From JAMOBE01 sp039908285 (GTDB lineage Bacteria > Pseudomonadota > Alphaproteobacteria > Rhodospirillales > Rhodospirillaceae): a stretch of 31,390 nucleotides of DNA. The position numbers and the translations under genes are program-made. The DNA lies in the NCBI GenBank assembly GCA_039908285.1, contig JAMOBE010000038.1, positions 1-31,390 of the forward strand, given 5' to 3'. Shown here piece after piece: positions 23,832 to 31,390 of the stretch (position 1 is the stretch's first letter; each line of letters starts with the position of its first letter). The notes below the pieces were generated by a model. That model was not told where the DNA came from. It saw nothing but the letters and a program-made list of their open reading frames with translations, and made no database searches.

Positions 23832-23905
23832 CCTCGCGCTCCCCCTGACTTTCCATCCTGGGAAAAATGGGGAGCGCGAGGGCCTCAGGCCCTCGCTCTT
23901 CCTCT
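23832..23905 (+). terminator. Palindromic element copy 2, probable terminator after the glucan synthase
   Basis: A perfect 13-bp stem (23832-23844 with 23869-23881) encloses a 24-nt loop. A second stem follows at once, CGAGGGCC-TCA-GGCCCTCG at 23877-23895, overlapping the first and so competing with it. A C/T-rich tract comes next. It starts 10 bp after the glucan synthase stop, as expected for a terminator. The stem and loop are clearly related to the element at 7007-7054, so it is also a dispersed repeat. Confidence 0.7.
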
Positions 23906-23939
23906 TTCTTCCTTTCATCACCCATGAGGCTCTGACCCG

Positions 23940-26447
23940 TTGACCAGGTGGTTCATCCTCGCCGTACTGGCGATCATGGTCGGGATCGCGGCCCCCGGTC
24001 TTCAGGGCGCCGAGGTGAAGGGTTCGTCCCCACCCCCGCCTCCCCCCTCGCCGGTCGCCGCCGCACCACAGGTTCAGGTCCCCTTTGCCGCCCGGGCCGC
24101 CGAGTGGACGGCGATACTGGACTGGGCGCAGCGGTACATCGCCAGCCGGGACCCGACGCCTGAGCGCTCCCAGCACCACCTGGACCGGGTGAAGGCGGCC
24201 CGTCTCACCGCCGGCCAGGCCAAGGAGGAGGCACAGAAGGAACTGGAGGCCACCCAGAGCCTCATGGATGCGCTGGGACCGCCGCCGGAAGAGGGTGCGC
24301 CGCCGGAAACGCCGGAAATCGCCGGCAAGCGGCGTCAGTACAACGACATCCTAGCCCAGCACCGCACCCGCGTCGCCCAGGCGGAGGTGGCGCTGACCCA
24401 GGCCAAGGCCATCGAATCGGCCATTTCCGACCTGCGGCGTCTTCAGCTTCTCGACCGATTGCAACGGCGCCTGCCGCTGCCGGTGGCGCCCGACGTGGTG
24501 GGGACGGCCGCCGGCGACTTCTTCGGCATCCTGCAACGACTCGCCCTGTCGCCATTCGAGTGGTACGAGCGATTGACCGACGCCGAGCGCGATCGCCTCC
24601 AGAGCAACAGCCTGGTCTTCGTCATCATCCTGGTCGTCATCCTGGTTGCGGGCGCCCTGGTGAGGCGGACGCTGCTGCGCCTGTTCGGACACGACCCCAA
24701 GGTTGAGGCCCCCACCTACAGCCGCCGCCTGCTGGGTGCCGTGGCCGAGGCGGTGGCGCGCGGCATGGTGCCGGCGGCCTTCTTCGGTGGCATCTACCTG
24801 TGGATGTCCCGCCCCGGCACCCTGTTCAGCGGCCTGTTCGAGGACATGCTGGGCAGCCTGATGATCGTCCTGTTCTTCCTGGTGCAGCTGGCGGCCCTGT
24901 CGCGGGTGGTGCTGGCGCCGAGGCTGCCGGCGTGGCGGCTGACCGCCCTCGCCCCGGACAACGCCCGCCTGGTGAACCGGCGCATCCTGATCCTGGCCAC
25001 GGTGTTCGCCATCGACATGTTCCTGCACGTCGCCAGCCGCCAGCTCGAGATGTCGCCCGAGTTCACGGCGGTCTATCGACTGATCTTCCTCATTCCCGAG
25101 GCCATCGGCATCATGGCCCTCTGCCGGCCCTGGCTGTGGGCGCCGGCCGCCGCGGCCGCCGCGGCCGCTCCGGCCGCCGAGGAGCCGGCGGAGACCCTGC
25201 TGGCGGAAGACCAGCAGCGTCAGCTGTGGGCCATGCTGCGCCGGGGAGTGACCCTCGTGGCGCTGCTCGGGGTGGGGGCCACCGTCGCCGGCTATGCCGA
25301 TCTTGGCACCTACCTCGTGCACAATCTGCTGTTCAGCGGCGCCGCCGCCGGTGGGATCGGGCTGTTCCGTGGCCTGCTGCAGGAACTGGTGAGCCTGCTG
25401 ATGGACTCGCCCCTGGTGCGTCACCGCTCCGGCATCAGCCTGCGGGTGCTGCAGGTCCTCGACTTCTGGATGCGGATGGCCCTCGACCCCGTGCTGCTGG
25501 TGGTAGGGTTGATGGTGATCGGGCCGATGTGGGGTGTTCCCCGCGACGACCTGATGCGCTGGGCCGGCCTGGTCCTGACCGGCATCCCCATCGGCAACGT
25601 CACCATTTCCATCGTCGACATCCTCACCGCCGTCGCCACGTTCTTCGCGGCGATGGTCGTCACCCGGGCGGTGCAGCGGCGATTGCTGGATCGCATCCTT
25701 CCCGCCACCCATTTCGACATCAGCACCCGGCACTCGCTGGTGGCGGGTGTCGGTTACCTCGGCGTCGTGGTGGCCGCCGCGGTCGCCATCACCGTCGCCG
25801 GCGTCGACCTGTCCAGCCTGGCGCTGCTGGCCGGTGCCCTGTCGGTGGGCATCGGCTTTGGCCTGCAGAACATCGTCAACAACTTCGTGTCCGGCCTGAT
25901 CCTGCTGATAGAGCGGCCGATCCGGGTCGGCGACTGGGTGGTGGTCGGCACCAGCGAAGGACTGGTGCGGCGCATCAGCATCCGCGCCACCGAACTGGAG
26001 ACCTGGCACCGGGCCTCCGTCATCATCCCCAACGCCGACATCCTGTCGGGCAAGGTGATGAACTGGACCCTGAAGGACAAGCTCGGCCGCATCGATATCA
26101 AGGTAGGGGTCGCCTATGGCTCCGATCTCGACAAGGTGCGGGACGTGATGCTGGAGTGCGCGACCGGACACCCCCAGGTCCTGGGCGACCCCGAGCCGTT
26201 CGTGGTGTTCCAGGACTTCGGCGACAGTGCCCTGCTGTTTGAACTGCGCTGCTTTACCAGCGACGTCTTCAGCCGGGGCCGCGTCGCCAGCGAGATGCGC
26301 TTTGAACTGAACCGCCGCTTCCGCGAGGAGGGGATCGACATCCCGTACCCACAGCGCACCGTGCACGTCGCTCCCGCTCCTACCCCTGGCGACGCGGAAG
26401 CGGCCGGTCTCGCCCCCGCCGCCCTGGCCCGGAGCAATATCGATTAG
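23940..26447 (+). CDS. Large MscS-family mechanosensitive channel
   Basis: The 835-residue protein starts with a signal peptide (TRWFILAVLAIMVGIAAPGLQGAE). A periplasmic, partly coiled-coil region (about 55-185) and a series of about ten membrane helices follow. The MscS core is at the C-terminus: the pore helix LALLAGALSVGIGFGLQNIVNNFVSGLILLIERPIRVGDWV, then a beta domain (VVVGTSEGLVRRISIRATELET) and IIPNADILSGKVMNWTLKD. An Ala-rich segment near 400 is low complexity. It resembles the large MscK/YbdG-type members, which release solutes under hypo-osmotic stress. The TTG at 23940 has GAGG 9 bp upstream and gives a complete signal peptide. Its place behind a glucan synthase fits an osmotic theme. 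Confidence 0.9.
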   Translation: MTRWFILAVLAIMVGIAAPGLQGAEVKGSSPPPPPPSPVAAAPQVQVPFAARAAEWTAILDWAQRYIASRDPTPERSQHHLDRVKAARLTAGQAKEEAQKELEATQSLMDALGPPPEEGAPPETPEIAGKRRQYNDILAQHRTRVAQAEVALTQAKAIESAISDLRRLQLLDRLQRRLPLPVAPDVVGTAAGDFFGILQRLALSPFEWYERLTDAERDRLQSNSLVFVIILVVILVAGALVRRTLLRLFGHDPKVEAPTYSRRLLGAVAEAVARGMVPAAFFGGIYLWMSRPGTLFSGLFEDMLGSLMIVLFFLVQLAALSRVVLAPRLPAWRLTALAPDNARLVNRRILILATVFAIDMFLHVASRQLEMSPEFTAVYRLIFLIPEAIGIMALCRPWLWAPAAAAAAAAPAAEEPAETLLAEDQQRQLWAMLRRGVTLVALLGVGATVAGYADLGTYLVHNLLFSGAAAGGIGLFRGLLQELVSLLMDSPLVRHRSGISLRVLQVLDFWMRMALDPVLLVVGLMVIGPMWGVPRDDLMRWAGLVLTGIPIGNVTISIVDILTAVATFFAAMVVTRAVQRRLLDRILPATHFDISTRHSLVAGVGYLGVVVAAAVAITVAGVDLSSLALLAGALSVGIGFGLQNIVNNFVSGLILLIERPIRVGDWVVVGTSEGLVRRISIRATELETWHRASVIIPNADILSGKVMNWTLKDKLGRIDIKVGVAYGSDLDKVRDVMLECATGHPQVLGDPEPFVVFQDFGDSALLFELRCFTSDVFSRGRVASEMRFELNRRFREEGIDIPYPQRTVHVAPAPTPGDAEAAGLAPAALARSNID

Positions 26448-26517
26448 GCTGGACTTGATTCTCCGCCCTGCCGGAGTACGATGTCCCGGTGTTCACGCCG
26501 TCGAGGGGAAGTAACAG

Positions 26518-26880
26518 ATGACTCGCATTGCGTTCGCCGCCGTTTCCGCCCTGATGCTCACTGCCTGCGCCGATGGATCGCAGATGCAGTCGGTCGCCTT
26601 CGAGAGCACTCCTCCGGGCGCCGTGTGCACCCTTGGCGACGGCGAGACCGTGACCACGCCGGCCACCGTCCGGCTGATGGCCTGGGGCGACATCACCGTC
26701 ACCTGCCGCAAGGACGGCTATCGCGAAACCGTCGCCCGGCTGGAGGCGAAGATGCCGCCGCAGACTCCGGACATGTATTTCGGTCCTTACGGACACGGAA
26801 CGGTGCCGCTGCACGTGCGAGCCTCGGACTATGTGGCCGGGACCTTCCCCGACCGCCTGACCGTGGCCATGCAGAAATAG
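26518..26880 (+). CDS. Small lipoprotein with PEGA-like domain
   Basis: The 120-residue product has a lipoprotein signal (MTRIAFAAVSALMLTAC) with the lipobox LTAC and Cys17. It continues with VAFESTPPGAVCTLGDGETVTTPATVRLMAWGDITVTCRKDGYRE, a beta-rich stretch like PEGA domains (two Cys that could pair). The C-terminal half has PYGHGTVPLHVRASDYVAGTFPDRLTVAM. It is probably anchored in a membrane facing the periplasm. GGGGAAG precedes the ATG. It lies 70 bp after the MscS gene on the same strand and 7 bp from the convergent protease gene. Function unknown. Confidence 0.75.
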   Translation: MTRIAFAAVSALMLTACADGSQMQSVAFESTPPGAVCTLGDGETVTTPATVRLMAWGDITVTCRKDGYRETVARLEAKMPPQTPDMYFGPYGHGTVPLHVRASDYVAGTFPDRLTVAMQK

Positions 26881-26887
26881 GACGTGG

Positions 26888-28393
26888 TCATACCGCTACC
26901 GCAACGAACCGCGGCTCGCCCTCGCGGTAGACCTGGATGAGGATGGCCTCCTCGCCCGAGCGACGCGCCGTCGTCAGCCGCTCCGCCATCTCCTGCGGAC
27001 TGGAAACCGGGGAGTGGGCGGCGACGAAGATGACGTCGCCCGGGCGGACGCCCGCCGCGTCGGCGGCGCTGTCGGGCTTGACCGCCACCACGTAGACCCC
27101 CCGCCGGTCCGGCGCCAGGGAGAGGGCCAGTCGCATCTCGCTGCTGAGCGGCATGAGCTGCATGCCGAGCAACGGCTCGCGTTCCCGGGCGCGAGGGGGG
27201 GGCTGCTCGTCCAGCAGGCCACTGATGATCCCGCCGACGCCCGCCAGCTCCGGCTCGCTCACCAGGCCGTCAAGGCTGGCCACGTCACCCGCCGCCCCCA
27301 GCACCGGCCGCAGGGTCAGTCGCGCGCCGCCACGCCACAGCCCGATTTCCACGACATGCCCGGGAGCCTGGCTGGCGATGAGACGCGGGATCGTCCGCAC
27401 CTGGCGGATCTCCTCGCCGTCGAGGCCGAGAATCACGTCGCCGGCCTGGATGCCGGCGCGGTCGGCCGGTCCGTCGGCCGTCACCGCCGTCACCAGGGCC
27501 CCCCGCGGCCGCGTGAGCCCAAGGGCCCGCGCCAGGCCGGCGGTCACCGTCTGCAGGCGCAGCCCGAGCCAGCCCCGCTCCACCTGGCCGCGATCGCGGA
27601 GCTGGTTCGCCACCGGCCGCGCCATGGCCGCTGGTACGGCGAAGCCGATGCCGATGTTGCCACCGGTGGGTGAAAGGATCACGGTGTTGATGCCGACCAC
27701 CCGGCCGGCGGCATCGATCAGCGGTCCCCCGGAGTTGCCGCTGTTGATGGAGGCATCGGTCTGCAGGTAGTTGTCGTAGGGACCGCTGCGGATGTCGCGT
27801 CCGCTGCCGGAGACGACGCCCACCGTCACCGATCCTCCGAGGCCAAAGGGATTGCCGATGGCCATCACCCAGTCGCCGATGCGGATGGCGTCGGAGTCGC
27901 CCCATTGGACGAAGGGGAGATTGCGCACGGACGAGATCTTGACCACGGCGATGTCGGTCAGTCCGTCGATGCCCACCACCGTGGCATCGAAGACCCGCTC
28001 GTCGTGGAGGATGACCCGGATACGGCTGGCGCGCTCGATGGTGTGGCCATTGGTGACGACGTAACCGTCGGACGACACCAGGAACCCCGACCCGAGAGAC
28101 GTCACCGTCCGCGGGTGACCGGGCGGCAGGTGGGTCTCGTCGTGAAGGAACGGTGCGCCCTCGCGGCCAAAGTTGCGATAGGGCCGGGTCGCCACCTCCT
28201 CGCCGAAGGTGCGGCTGGTGGCGATGTTGACCACCGCCGGCCGTACCCGCGACACCACATCGGCAAAGCTTTCCGGCACCTCGCGTCCCCCGGCCGGGGC
28301 CACGGCCACCGCCGCGAAGCTCAACAGCAGGACCGTCACCAACGCCGCCGCCACCCGAAAGGCGGGACGACGCCCGTCCGACGCGTCCACCAT
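26888..28393 (-). CDS. DegP/HtrA-family periplasmic serine protease
   Basis: The 501-residue protein has an N-terminal membrane or signal segment (11-34). The trypsin-like domain shows LGSGFLVSSDGYVVTNGHTIE (His117, with NGH where NNH is usual), GLTDIAVVKI (Asp147) and SINSGNSGGPLID (Ser221). Two PDZ domains follow, at about 275-365 (ARALGLTRPRGALVTAVTADGPADRAGIQAGDVILGLDGEEI) and about 410-500 (GVYVVAVKPDSAADAAGVRPGDVIFV). This is the DegP/DegQ/HtrA layout of envelope quality-control proteases. AAGGGAG lies 8 bp before the ATG. No sensor kinase is adjacent. Hairpins at 28455-28588 lie upstream. Confidence 0.93.
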   Translation of the reverse strand: MVDASDGRRPAFRVAAALVTVLLLSFAAVAVAPAGGREVPESFADVVSRVRPAVVNIATSRTFGEEVATRPYRNFGREGAPFLHDETHLPPGHPRTVTSLGSGFLVSSDGYVVTNGHTIERASRIRVILHDERVFDATVVGIDGLTDIAVVKISSVRNLPFVQWGDSDAIRIGDWVMAIGNPFGLGGSVTVGVVSGSGRDIRSGPYDNYLQTDASINSGNSGGPLIDAAGRVVGINTVILSPTGGNIGIGFAVPAAMARPVANQLRDRGQVERGWLGLRLQTVTAGLARALGLTRPRGALVTAVTADGPADRAGIQAGDVILGLDGEEIRQVRTIPRLIASQAPGHVVEIGLWRGGARLTLRPVLGAAGDVASLDGLVSEPELAGVGGIISGLLDEQPPPRAREREPLLGMQLMPLSSEMRLALSLAPDRRGVYVVAVKPDSAADAAGVRPGDVIFVAAHSPVSSPQEMAERLTTARRSGEEAILIQVYREGEPRFVAVAV

Positions 28394-28454
28394 GCCGACG
28401 TCTCCCTTGCTGGCGATCCTCCCCCCTTCCGTTTCGCTTCCGATCCTATGTGCA

Positions 28455-28588
28455 TCGTCGAAAGTCCCCGGACTTTCGACGACGCCGCGCTCAATCGCCG
28501 CGCGGCCTCCGGCCTTGGCTTTCGGCGCAGGGGCGCCGGCCCGCGTTGCGGGCTCGGCTTCTCGAAAATCTGAAGATTTCGAGAAGCC
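28455..28588. repeat. Cluster of strong hairpins between the protease gene and a small gene
   Basis: A perfect 13-bp inverted repeat (28455-28467 with 28470-28482) has a CC loop. Near 28540-28552 there is CCCGC-GTT-GCGGG. A long stem pairs 28556-28571 with 28574-28588, with one bulged base. The first and last are AT/GC-balanced (GTCGAAAGTCC, CTTCTCGAAA). Between them the sequence is very GC-rich. The whole looks like a REP/palindrome-type dispersed element; no second copy is visible here. The last hairpin begins 4 bp after the stop of the small gene at 28592 and could terminate it. Confidence 0.6.
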
Positions 28589-28591
28589 GTA

Positions 28592-28774
28592 TCATCGCGA
28601 TACCTGCAGCCGGCCGAGGTCGCTGCGCCGGTTGCGATGGCGCACGTAGGTGATCCGCGCTTCCGGATGATCCTTCTTCACCTTGAGTGCGGCGGCCAGG
28701 GCATCATCGGCATCGACGCTGGTGTGGTCCGTCCGGCCGTTCCGGGTCATGCCGACCGTGAAGCTGTGGTTCAT
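28592..28774 (-). CDS. Small conserved-looking protein of unknown function, possibly stress-regulated
   Basis: The product has 60 residues (MNHSFTVGMTRNGRTDHTSV, then DADDALAAALKVKKDHPEARITYVRHRNRRSDLG). It has two strands around a helix and a basic C-terminal end. No family is recognised. The ATG at 28774 is preferred to 28789 because GGGAG sits 9 bp before it and overlaps the earlier ATG. About 40 bp upstream is a sequence like the alphaproteobacterial EcfG-type promoter (CGAAC-N17-CGTT), and an ECF sigma gene lies 1 kb away. Codon use is like that of the neighbours, which supports a real gene. Confidence 0.55.
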   Translation of the reverse strand: MNHSFTVGMTRNGRTDHTSVDADDALAAALKVKKDHPEARITYVRHRNRRSDLGRLQVSR

Positions 28775-28812
28775 CGCATCTGCTCCCATCCGCTGTTGTT
28801 CCGCCCATCTTA

Positions 28813-28838
28813 AACGTCCGTGGCCGGCTGGGAGTTCG
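28813..28838 (-). promoter_or_regulatory. Possible EcfG-type promoter upstream of the 60-residue gene
   Basis: On the minus strand, CGAAC (28834-28838) and CGTT (28813-28816) are separated by 17 bp. This is one mismatch from the GGAAC-N16/17-CGTT consensus of general-stress sigma factors in alphaproteobacteria. A perfect GGAAC overlaps at 28838-28842 but gives a 21-bp spacer. The distance to the ATG at 28774 (about 38 bp) suits a promoter. A chance match is possible. Confidence 0.35.
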
Positions 28839-28941
28839 TTCCAGGATCATCGGGATAGTCTTAACCCTTGTGAACGCGGGCCGGTGTGCGCGTGGCTAGT
28901 GTCGTGCCTTTCATGTGACCCCCCTTCGAGGATGCCGACAC

Positions 28942-29712
28942 ATGACCGACTCGGCCGAAAAGGTCCTTGTGGTCGATGACGAGACGCAGACGCGCCGTCT
29001 GTTGCGTGCCGGCCTGGAGGTGAATGGCTATCGGGTCATCGAGGCGGGAACGGCCCTCGAGGCCTTGCGGGCGATCACGCTCGACGTCCCCGATCTGGTC
29101 ATTCTCGATCGCCGGCTTCCCGACGCCGACGGCTTCGAGGTGATTTCGCGGGTGCGCGAGTGGTCCTCGGTGCCGATCATCGTGCTGTCGGGCTGCACGG
29201 GGGAGGCGGACAAGATCAGCGCCCTCGACGGCGGGGCCAACGACTATGTCACCAAGCCCTGCGCCATGGGCGAGCTTCTGGCCCGCATCCGTGTGGCGCT
29301 GCGCGAACACCGCGCCGGTGGCCTCCTCCGCCAGGGAGTGGCGCCGGTGTATGAGGGCGGCGACCTTGCCGTCGATCTGGAATACCGCCGGGTCACCGTG
29401 CGCGGTCAGCACATCCGGCTGTCCCGCAAGGAGTATGCCCTGCTGCGCATTCTGGTCACCCACGCCGGCAAGGTCATCACCCATCAGGACCTGCTGCGCG
29501 AGGTCTGGGGACCGGCTCATCTGGACGACACCCAGTACCTGCGGGTCTACATCGGCCAGCTTCGCCAGAAGATCGAACCCGACCCGGCCCAGCCCACGCA
29601 CATCGTCACCGAGCCGGGGATCGGCTACCGGTTGCGACAGGCGGAAACGCGGCAAGAGGTGGGTGAAGTCAATGCGACGGACTGGTCGGCTCGAGATCGC
29701 CCAGCATCATGA
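28942..29712 (+). CDS. OmpR/PhoB-type response regulator, KdpE-like, without adjacent kinase
   Basis: The 256-residue protein has a receiver domain with acidic pair D12/D13 (VLVVDDE), phospho-acceptor D56 (LVILDRRLPDADGFE), Ser83 and Lys105 (VTKPCAMGELLARI). The winged-helix effector follows at about 130-230: LSRKEYALLRILVTHAGKVITHQDLLREVWG, LRVYIGQLRQKIE and TEPGIGYRLR. It matches E. coli KdpE better than other OmpR members (PVI/VLSxxxxEADKIxALDxGAxDY; YLRxYxGxLRQK). A 25-residue tail follows the winged helix. No KdpD kinase or KdpABC pump is in the window, so target and signal are unknown. The start ATG at 28942 has GAGGATG upstream. The 3' end overlaps the convergent ECF gene by 44 bp. Confidence 0.9.
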   Translation: MTDSAEKVLVVDDETQTRRLLRAGLEVNGYRVIEAGTALEALRAITLDVPDLVILDRRLPDADGFEVISRVREWSSVPIIVLSGCTGEADKISALDGGANDYVTKPCAMGELLARIRVALREHRAGGLLRQGVAPVYEGGDLAVDLEYRRVTVRGQHIRLSRKEYALLRILVTHAGKVITHQDLLREVWGPAHLDDTQYLRVYIGQLRQKIEPDPAQPTHIVTEPGIGYRLRQAETRQEVGEVNATDWSARDRPAS

Positions 29713-30178
29713 TGGCCCGCAGCTTGGCCCGCCCGCGTGACAGCCGCGACTTCATGGTGCCCACCGGCTGACCGGCGGCGGCGGCGGCCTCGCTGTGGGA
29801 TCGGTTCTCGACGGCCAGCAGCCGGATCGCCTCGCGCTCGTCCACCGTCAGCCGCTCGAGGGCGATGCCGGTCTCGGCAAGGAACGTGCGGTTGATCTGC
29901 TCGGGCGAGACGCAGGTGCGCCCGAAGACCCCGGCCATGTCGATGTAGTGGTTGGAGACCTTCTGGCGGCGCTTGCTGCTGATAAAGAGATTACGCATCA
30001 TGGTGAACATCCAGGCGCGCAGGTTCGTTCCGGTCTCGTACAGATCCGTCTTGCGCAGGGCACGCTCCACGCAGTCGTGGACCAGGTCGTCGGCATCGTC
30101 GGAGGTCGTGGTCAGCGAGCAGGCGTACCTCTTGAGATCGGGGAGTATCGTGACGATCTGGCTGTGCAGATCCGACAT
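29669..30178 (-). CDS. ECF-type RNA polymerase sigma factor
   Basis: The 169-residue protein has region 2 at about 10-75 (LKRYACSLTTTSDDADDLVHDCVERAL, then GTNLRAWMFTMMRNLFISSKRR). Region 4 is at about 105-158 (LERLTVDEREAIRLLAVENRSHSEAAAAAGQPVGTMKSRLSRGRAKLR), with the helix-turn-helix that reads the -35. The small size and absence of region 3 mark the ECF group. It resembles the EcfG-like and related alphaproteobacterial stress sigma factors, but no PhyR/NepR or membrane anti-sigma gene adjoins it. The ATG at 30178 is chosen because GGAGG lies 8 bp upstream; an ATG at 30184 would be too close. Its 3' end overlaps the response regulator. Confidence 0.88.
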   Translation of the reverse strand: MSDLHSQIVTILPDLKRYACSLTTTSDDADDLVHDCVERALRKTDLYETGTNLRAWMFTMMRNLFISSKRRQKVSNHYIDMAGVFGRTCVSPEQINRTFLAETGIALERLTVDEREAIRLLAVENRSHSEAAAAAGQPVGTMKSRLSRGRAKLRAIMMLGDLEPTSPSH

Positions 30179-30338
30179 TACCATCGCCTCCACTGAGCGC
30201 TCGAAGGGGCGGGGCGCCCCGAGCCGCCGTGTCTGGGATCGACTCGCAGAGTGAGCCTGCCGGCGATAAGGCGTCCATGTGGAAGGTGGGGTAAAACCAT
30301 AAAGGGCGTATGTGGAAACACCACACCGAGTACCGATC

Positions 30339-31187
30339 TCAGTGACAGAGCACCACTGGTAGGTCAGAATGCTCCAGCACGTGGCGGGTGACGCCACCGA
30401 TGATGAGCTGGCGCAGGCGGCTGTGGGTATAGGCCCCCATGACGATCAGGTCCGCCCCGCGGGTGGCGGCCTCGGCGAGCAGGATCTGGCCGAAGCGGGC
30501 ACCCGTGGTGGGCATGGTCTTGACCTCGGCGTGGATGCCGTGCAGGGCGAGGTAGGCCAGCAGTTCCTCGGGCTCGGCCAGGTGGTCGAACTGGGCGGCC
30601 ACCACCACCACCGACTCGGCGGCGGCCAGCAGCGGCAGTGTGCCGCCCACCGCCCGCGCCGCCTCGATGCTGTGGTTCCAGGCGACGACGACATGCCGCC
30701 CGACGCCGACGGGGCGCGCCGGTGGGGCCACCAGCACCGGACGGCCGCTCTCCATCAGCGCTCCGTTGACGGTCAGGACCTGCGGAAGGTCCTGGTTCAG
30801 CCGTGGACCGGCCATGACGATCAGGTCGCACACCCGGCCGAGGAGCGGCACGATCTCCTCCTCGCGGCCGCTCTCCTCGCGCCAGGCGACGGAAAACCCC
30901 TGGTCCGCCATGGCGGGCGCCGCCTCGGCCCGCAGCCGCTCGAACACGGCGCGGACGGCCTCCGCCCTGGCATCGGCGTCGCGCCGCGCGAGTGTGACCA
31001 TCTCCTCGACCATCGCCCCGGACACCCCCTCGCCCACCAGCGGCATGGCGGCGACGATATCAACCCGAACATGGAGAACGGTGACACGGCAGCCGTGGGA
31101 CCGCGCGATGAGAAAAGCGGTCGCAATGGGAGACTCCGCCGAGTCCGCATCGGCCACGGGAACCAGGATGCTCTTGAAACCAGGCAT
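30339..31187 (-). CDS. Tandem-domain universal stress protein
   Basis: The 282-residue protein has two Usp domains. The first is about 4-155 (FKSILVPVADADSAESPIATAFLIARSHGCRVTVLHV, CDLIVMAGPRLNQDLPQVLTVNGALMESGRPVLVAPP). The second is about 165-282 (HVVVAWNHSIEAARAV, ADLIVMGAYTHSRLRQLIIGGVTRHVLEHSDLPVVL), which keeps the GxxxHSxxxxxxxGG-type nucleotide loop. The ATG at 31187 is preceded by GGAAGGAG at 6 bp. The frame stays open upstream but there encodes PLTPALSPSRGRG, a peptide produced by a common intergenic palindrome, and is not part of the gene. It lies 160 bp downstream of the ECF start on the same strand; the two are not clearly cotranscribed. Confidence 0.92.
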   Translation of the reverse strand: MPGFKSILVPVADADSAESPIATAFLIARSHGCRVTVLHVRVDIVAAMPLVGEGVSGAMVEEMVTLARRDADARAEAVRAVFERLRAEAAPAMADQGFSVAWREESGREEEIVPLLGRVCDLIVMAGPRLNQDLPQVLTVNGALMESGRPVLVAPPARPVGVGRHVVVAWNHSIEAARAVGGTLPLLAAAESVVVVAAQFDHLAEPEELLAYLALHGIHAEVKTMPTTGARFGQILLAEAATRGADLIVMGAYTHSRLRQLIIGGVTRHVLEHSDLPVVLCH

Positions 31188-31325
31188 GGACGCTCCTTCC
31201 GGGTGTGCACCCCCCATTATGCAGCCGAACGTGACGGCGGGCAATCCGGTGTCGTACCTCCCCCAGGGCAATCGGGTGAAGGAGTGAACGCCTTGAAGAG
31301 TGAAAACGGACTGGCAACAAATACC

Positions 31326-31351
31326 CCCTCTCCCCCTCGAGGGGGAGAGGG
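31326..31351. repeat. Perfect 26-bp palindrome upstream of the stress protein gene
   Basis: Thirteen-base arms (CCTCTCCCCCTCG-type) meet at a central CTCGAG with no loop, flanked on the right by GGCCGGGGTGAGGGGG. This sequence is the familiar intergenic repeat found in many proteobacterial genomes, whose translation gives LTPALSPSRGRG. It may form a cruciform or hairpin terminating a gene to the right. Confidence 0.75.
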
Positions 31352-31390
31352 CCGGGGTGAGGGGGTGGGGCAACCGGCACCATCTCGGGA

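Noticed and set aside
24351..26366. Long minus-strand open frame opposite the MscS gene
   Set aside because: It is antisense to a clearly recognised MscS gene and has the Gln/His/Gly-rich composition typical of a shadow frame.
28850..28870. CtrA site at TTAACC upstream of the response regulator
   Set aside because: Only one half-site is present, without the second TTAA at the proper distance.

Overview
The window looks like a chromosomal segment from a GC-rich alphaproteobacterium, most likely of the Rhodospirillaceae (Rhodospirillum/Phaeospirillum/Magnetospirillum relatives). This is inferred from the gene content: E. coli-type fumarate reductase next to a rhodoquinone methyltransferase, a COQ10-like protein, a GH17-GT2 beta-glucan synthase and an ECF sigma factor without an adjacent anti-sigma factor. 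No rRNA, tRNA or CRISPR array was found.

Region 1 (1-4310) is accessory in character. A tyrosine integrase runs off the left edge. Just upstream of it lie three 9-bp sites spaced exactly 12 bp apart. After an isochorismatase-like gene that lacks the catalytic cysteine comes a leftward two-gene unit: an AAA/STAND-like P-loop ATPase and a 41-residue-repeat TPR protein. The two genes overlap by 4 nt, and the ATPase gene is visibly AT-rich compared with its surroundings. This is the best candidate for an undescribed system, possibly defence or signalling, but its function is unknown.

Region 2 (4349-13831) is metabolic. queC and ilvD are followed, reading back upstream on the minus strand, by frdABCD. 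Divergent from frdA is a plus-strand unit: COQ10/RatA-like protein, rquA, argC and a gamma-carbonic-anhydrase-like protein. Fumarate reductase, a quinone-binding START protein and the enzyme that makes rhodoquinone sit around one promoter region. Together they suggest a locus for anaerobic rhodoquinol-fumarate respiration.

Region 3 (13874-18218) holds a repetitive coiled-coil protein, a small AT-rich patch with a membrane protein and a ribbon-helix-helix protein, a DsrE-like periplasmic protein, and a compact minus-strand run: yggT, a DUF167 gene, folD, an NnrU-like gene and a CPAC thioredoxin-like gene.

Region 4 (18309-31390) is envelope and stress related. It has a membrane-bound SpoIIE-type phosphatase, an unknown secreted protein, a GH17-GT2 glucan synthase, a large MscS channel, a small lipoprotein, an HtrA protease, a 60-residue unknown, a KdpE-like response regulator, an ECF sigma factor and a tandem universal stress protein. 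Palindromic intergenic repeats recur. One nested hairpin element is present twice (about 6989-7116 and 23832-23915), a hairpin cluster lies at 28455-28588, and a perfect 26-bp palindrome sits near the right end.
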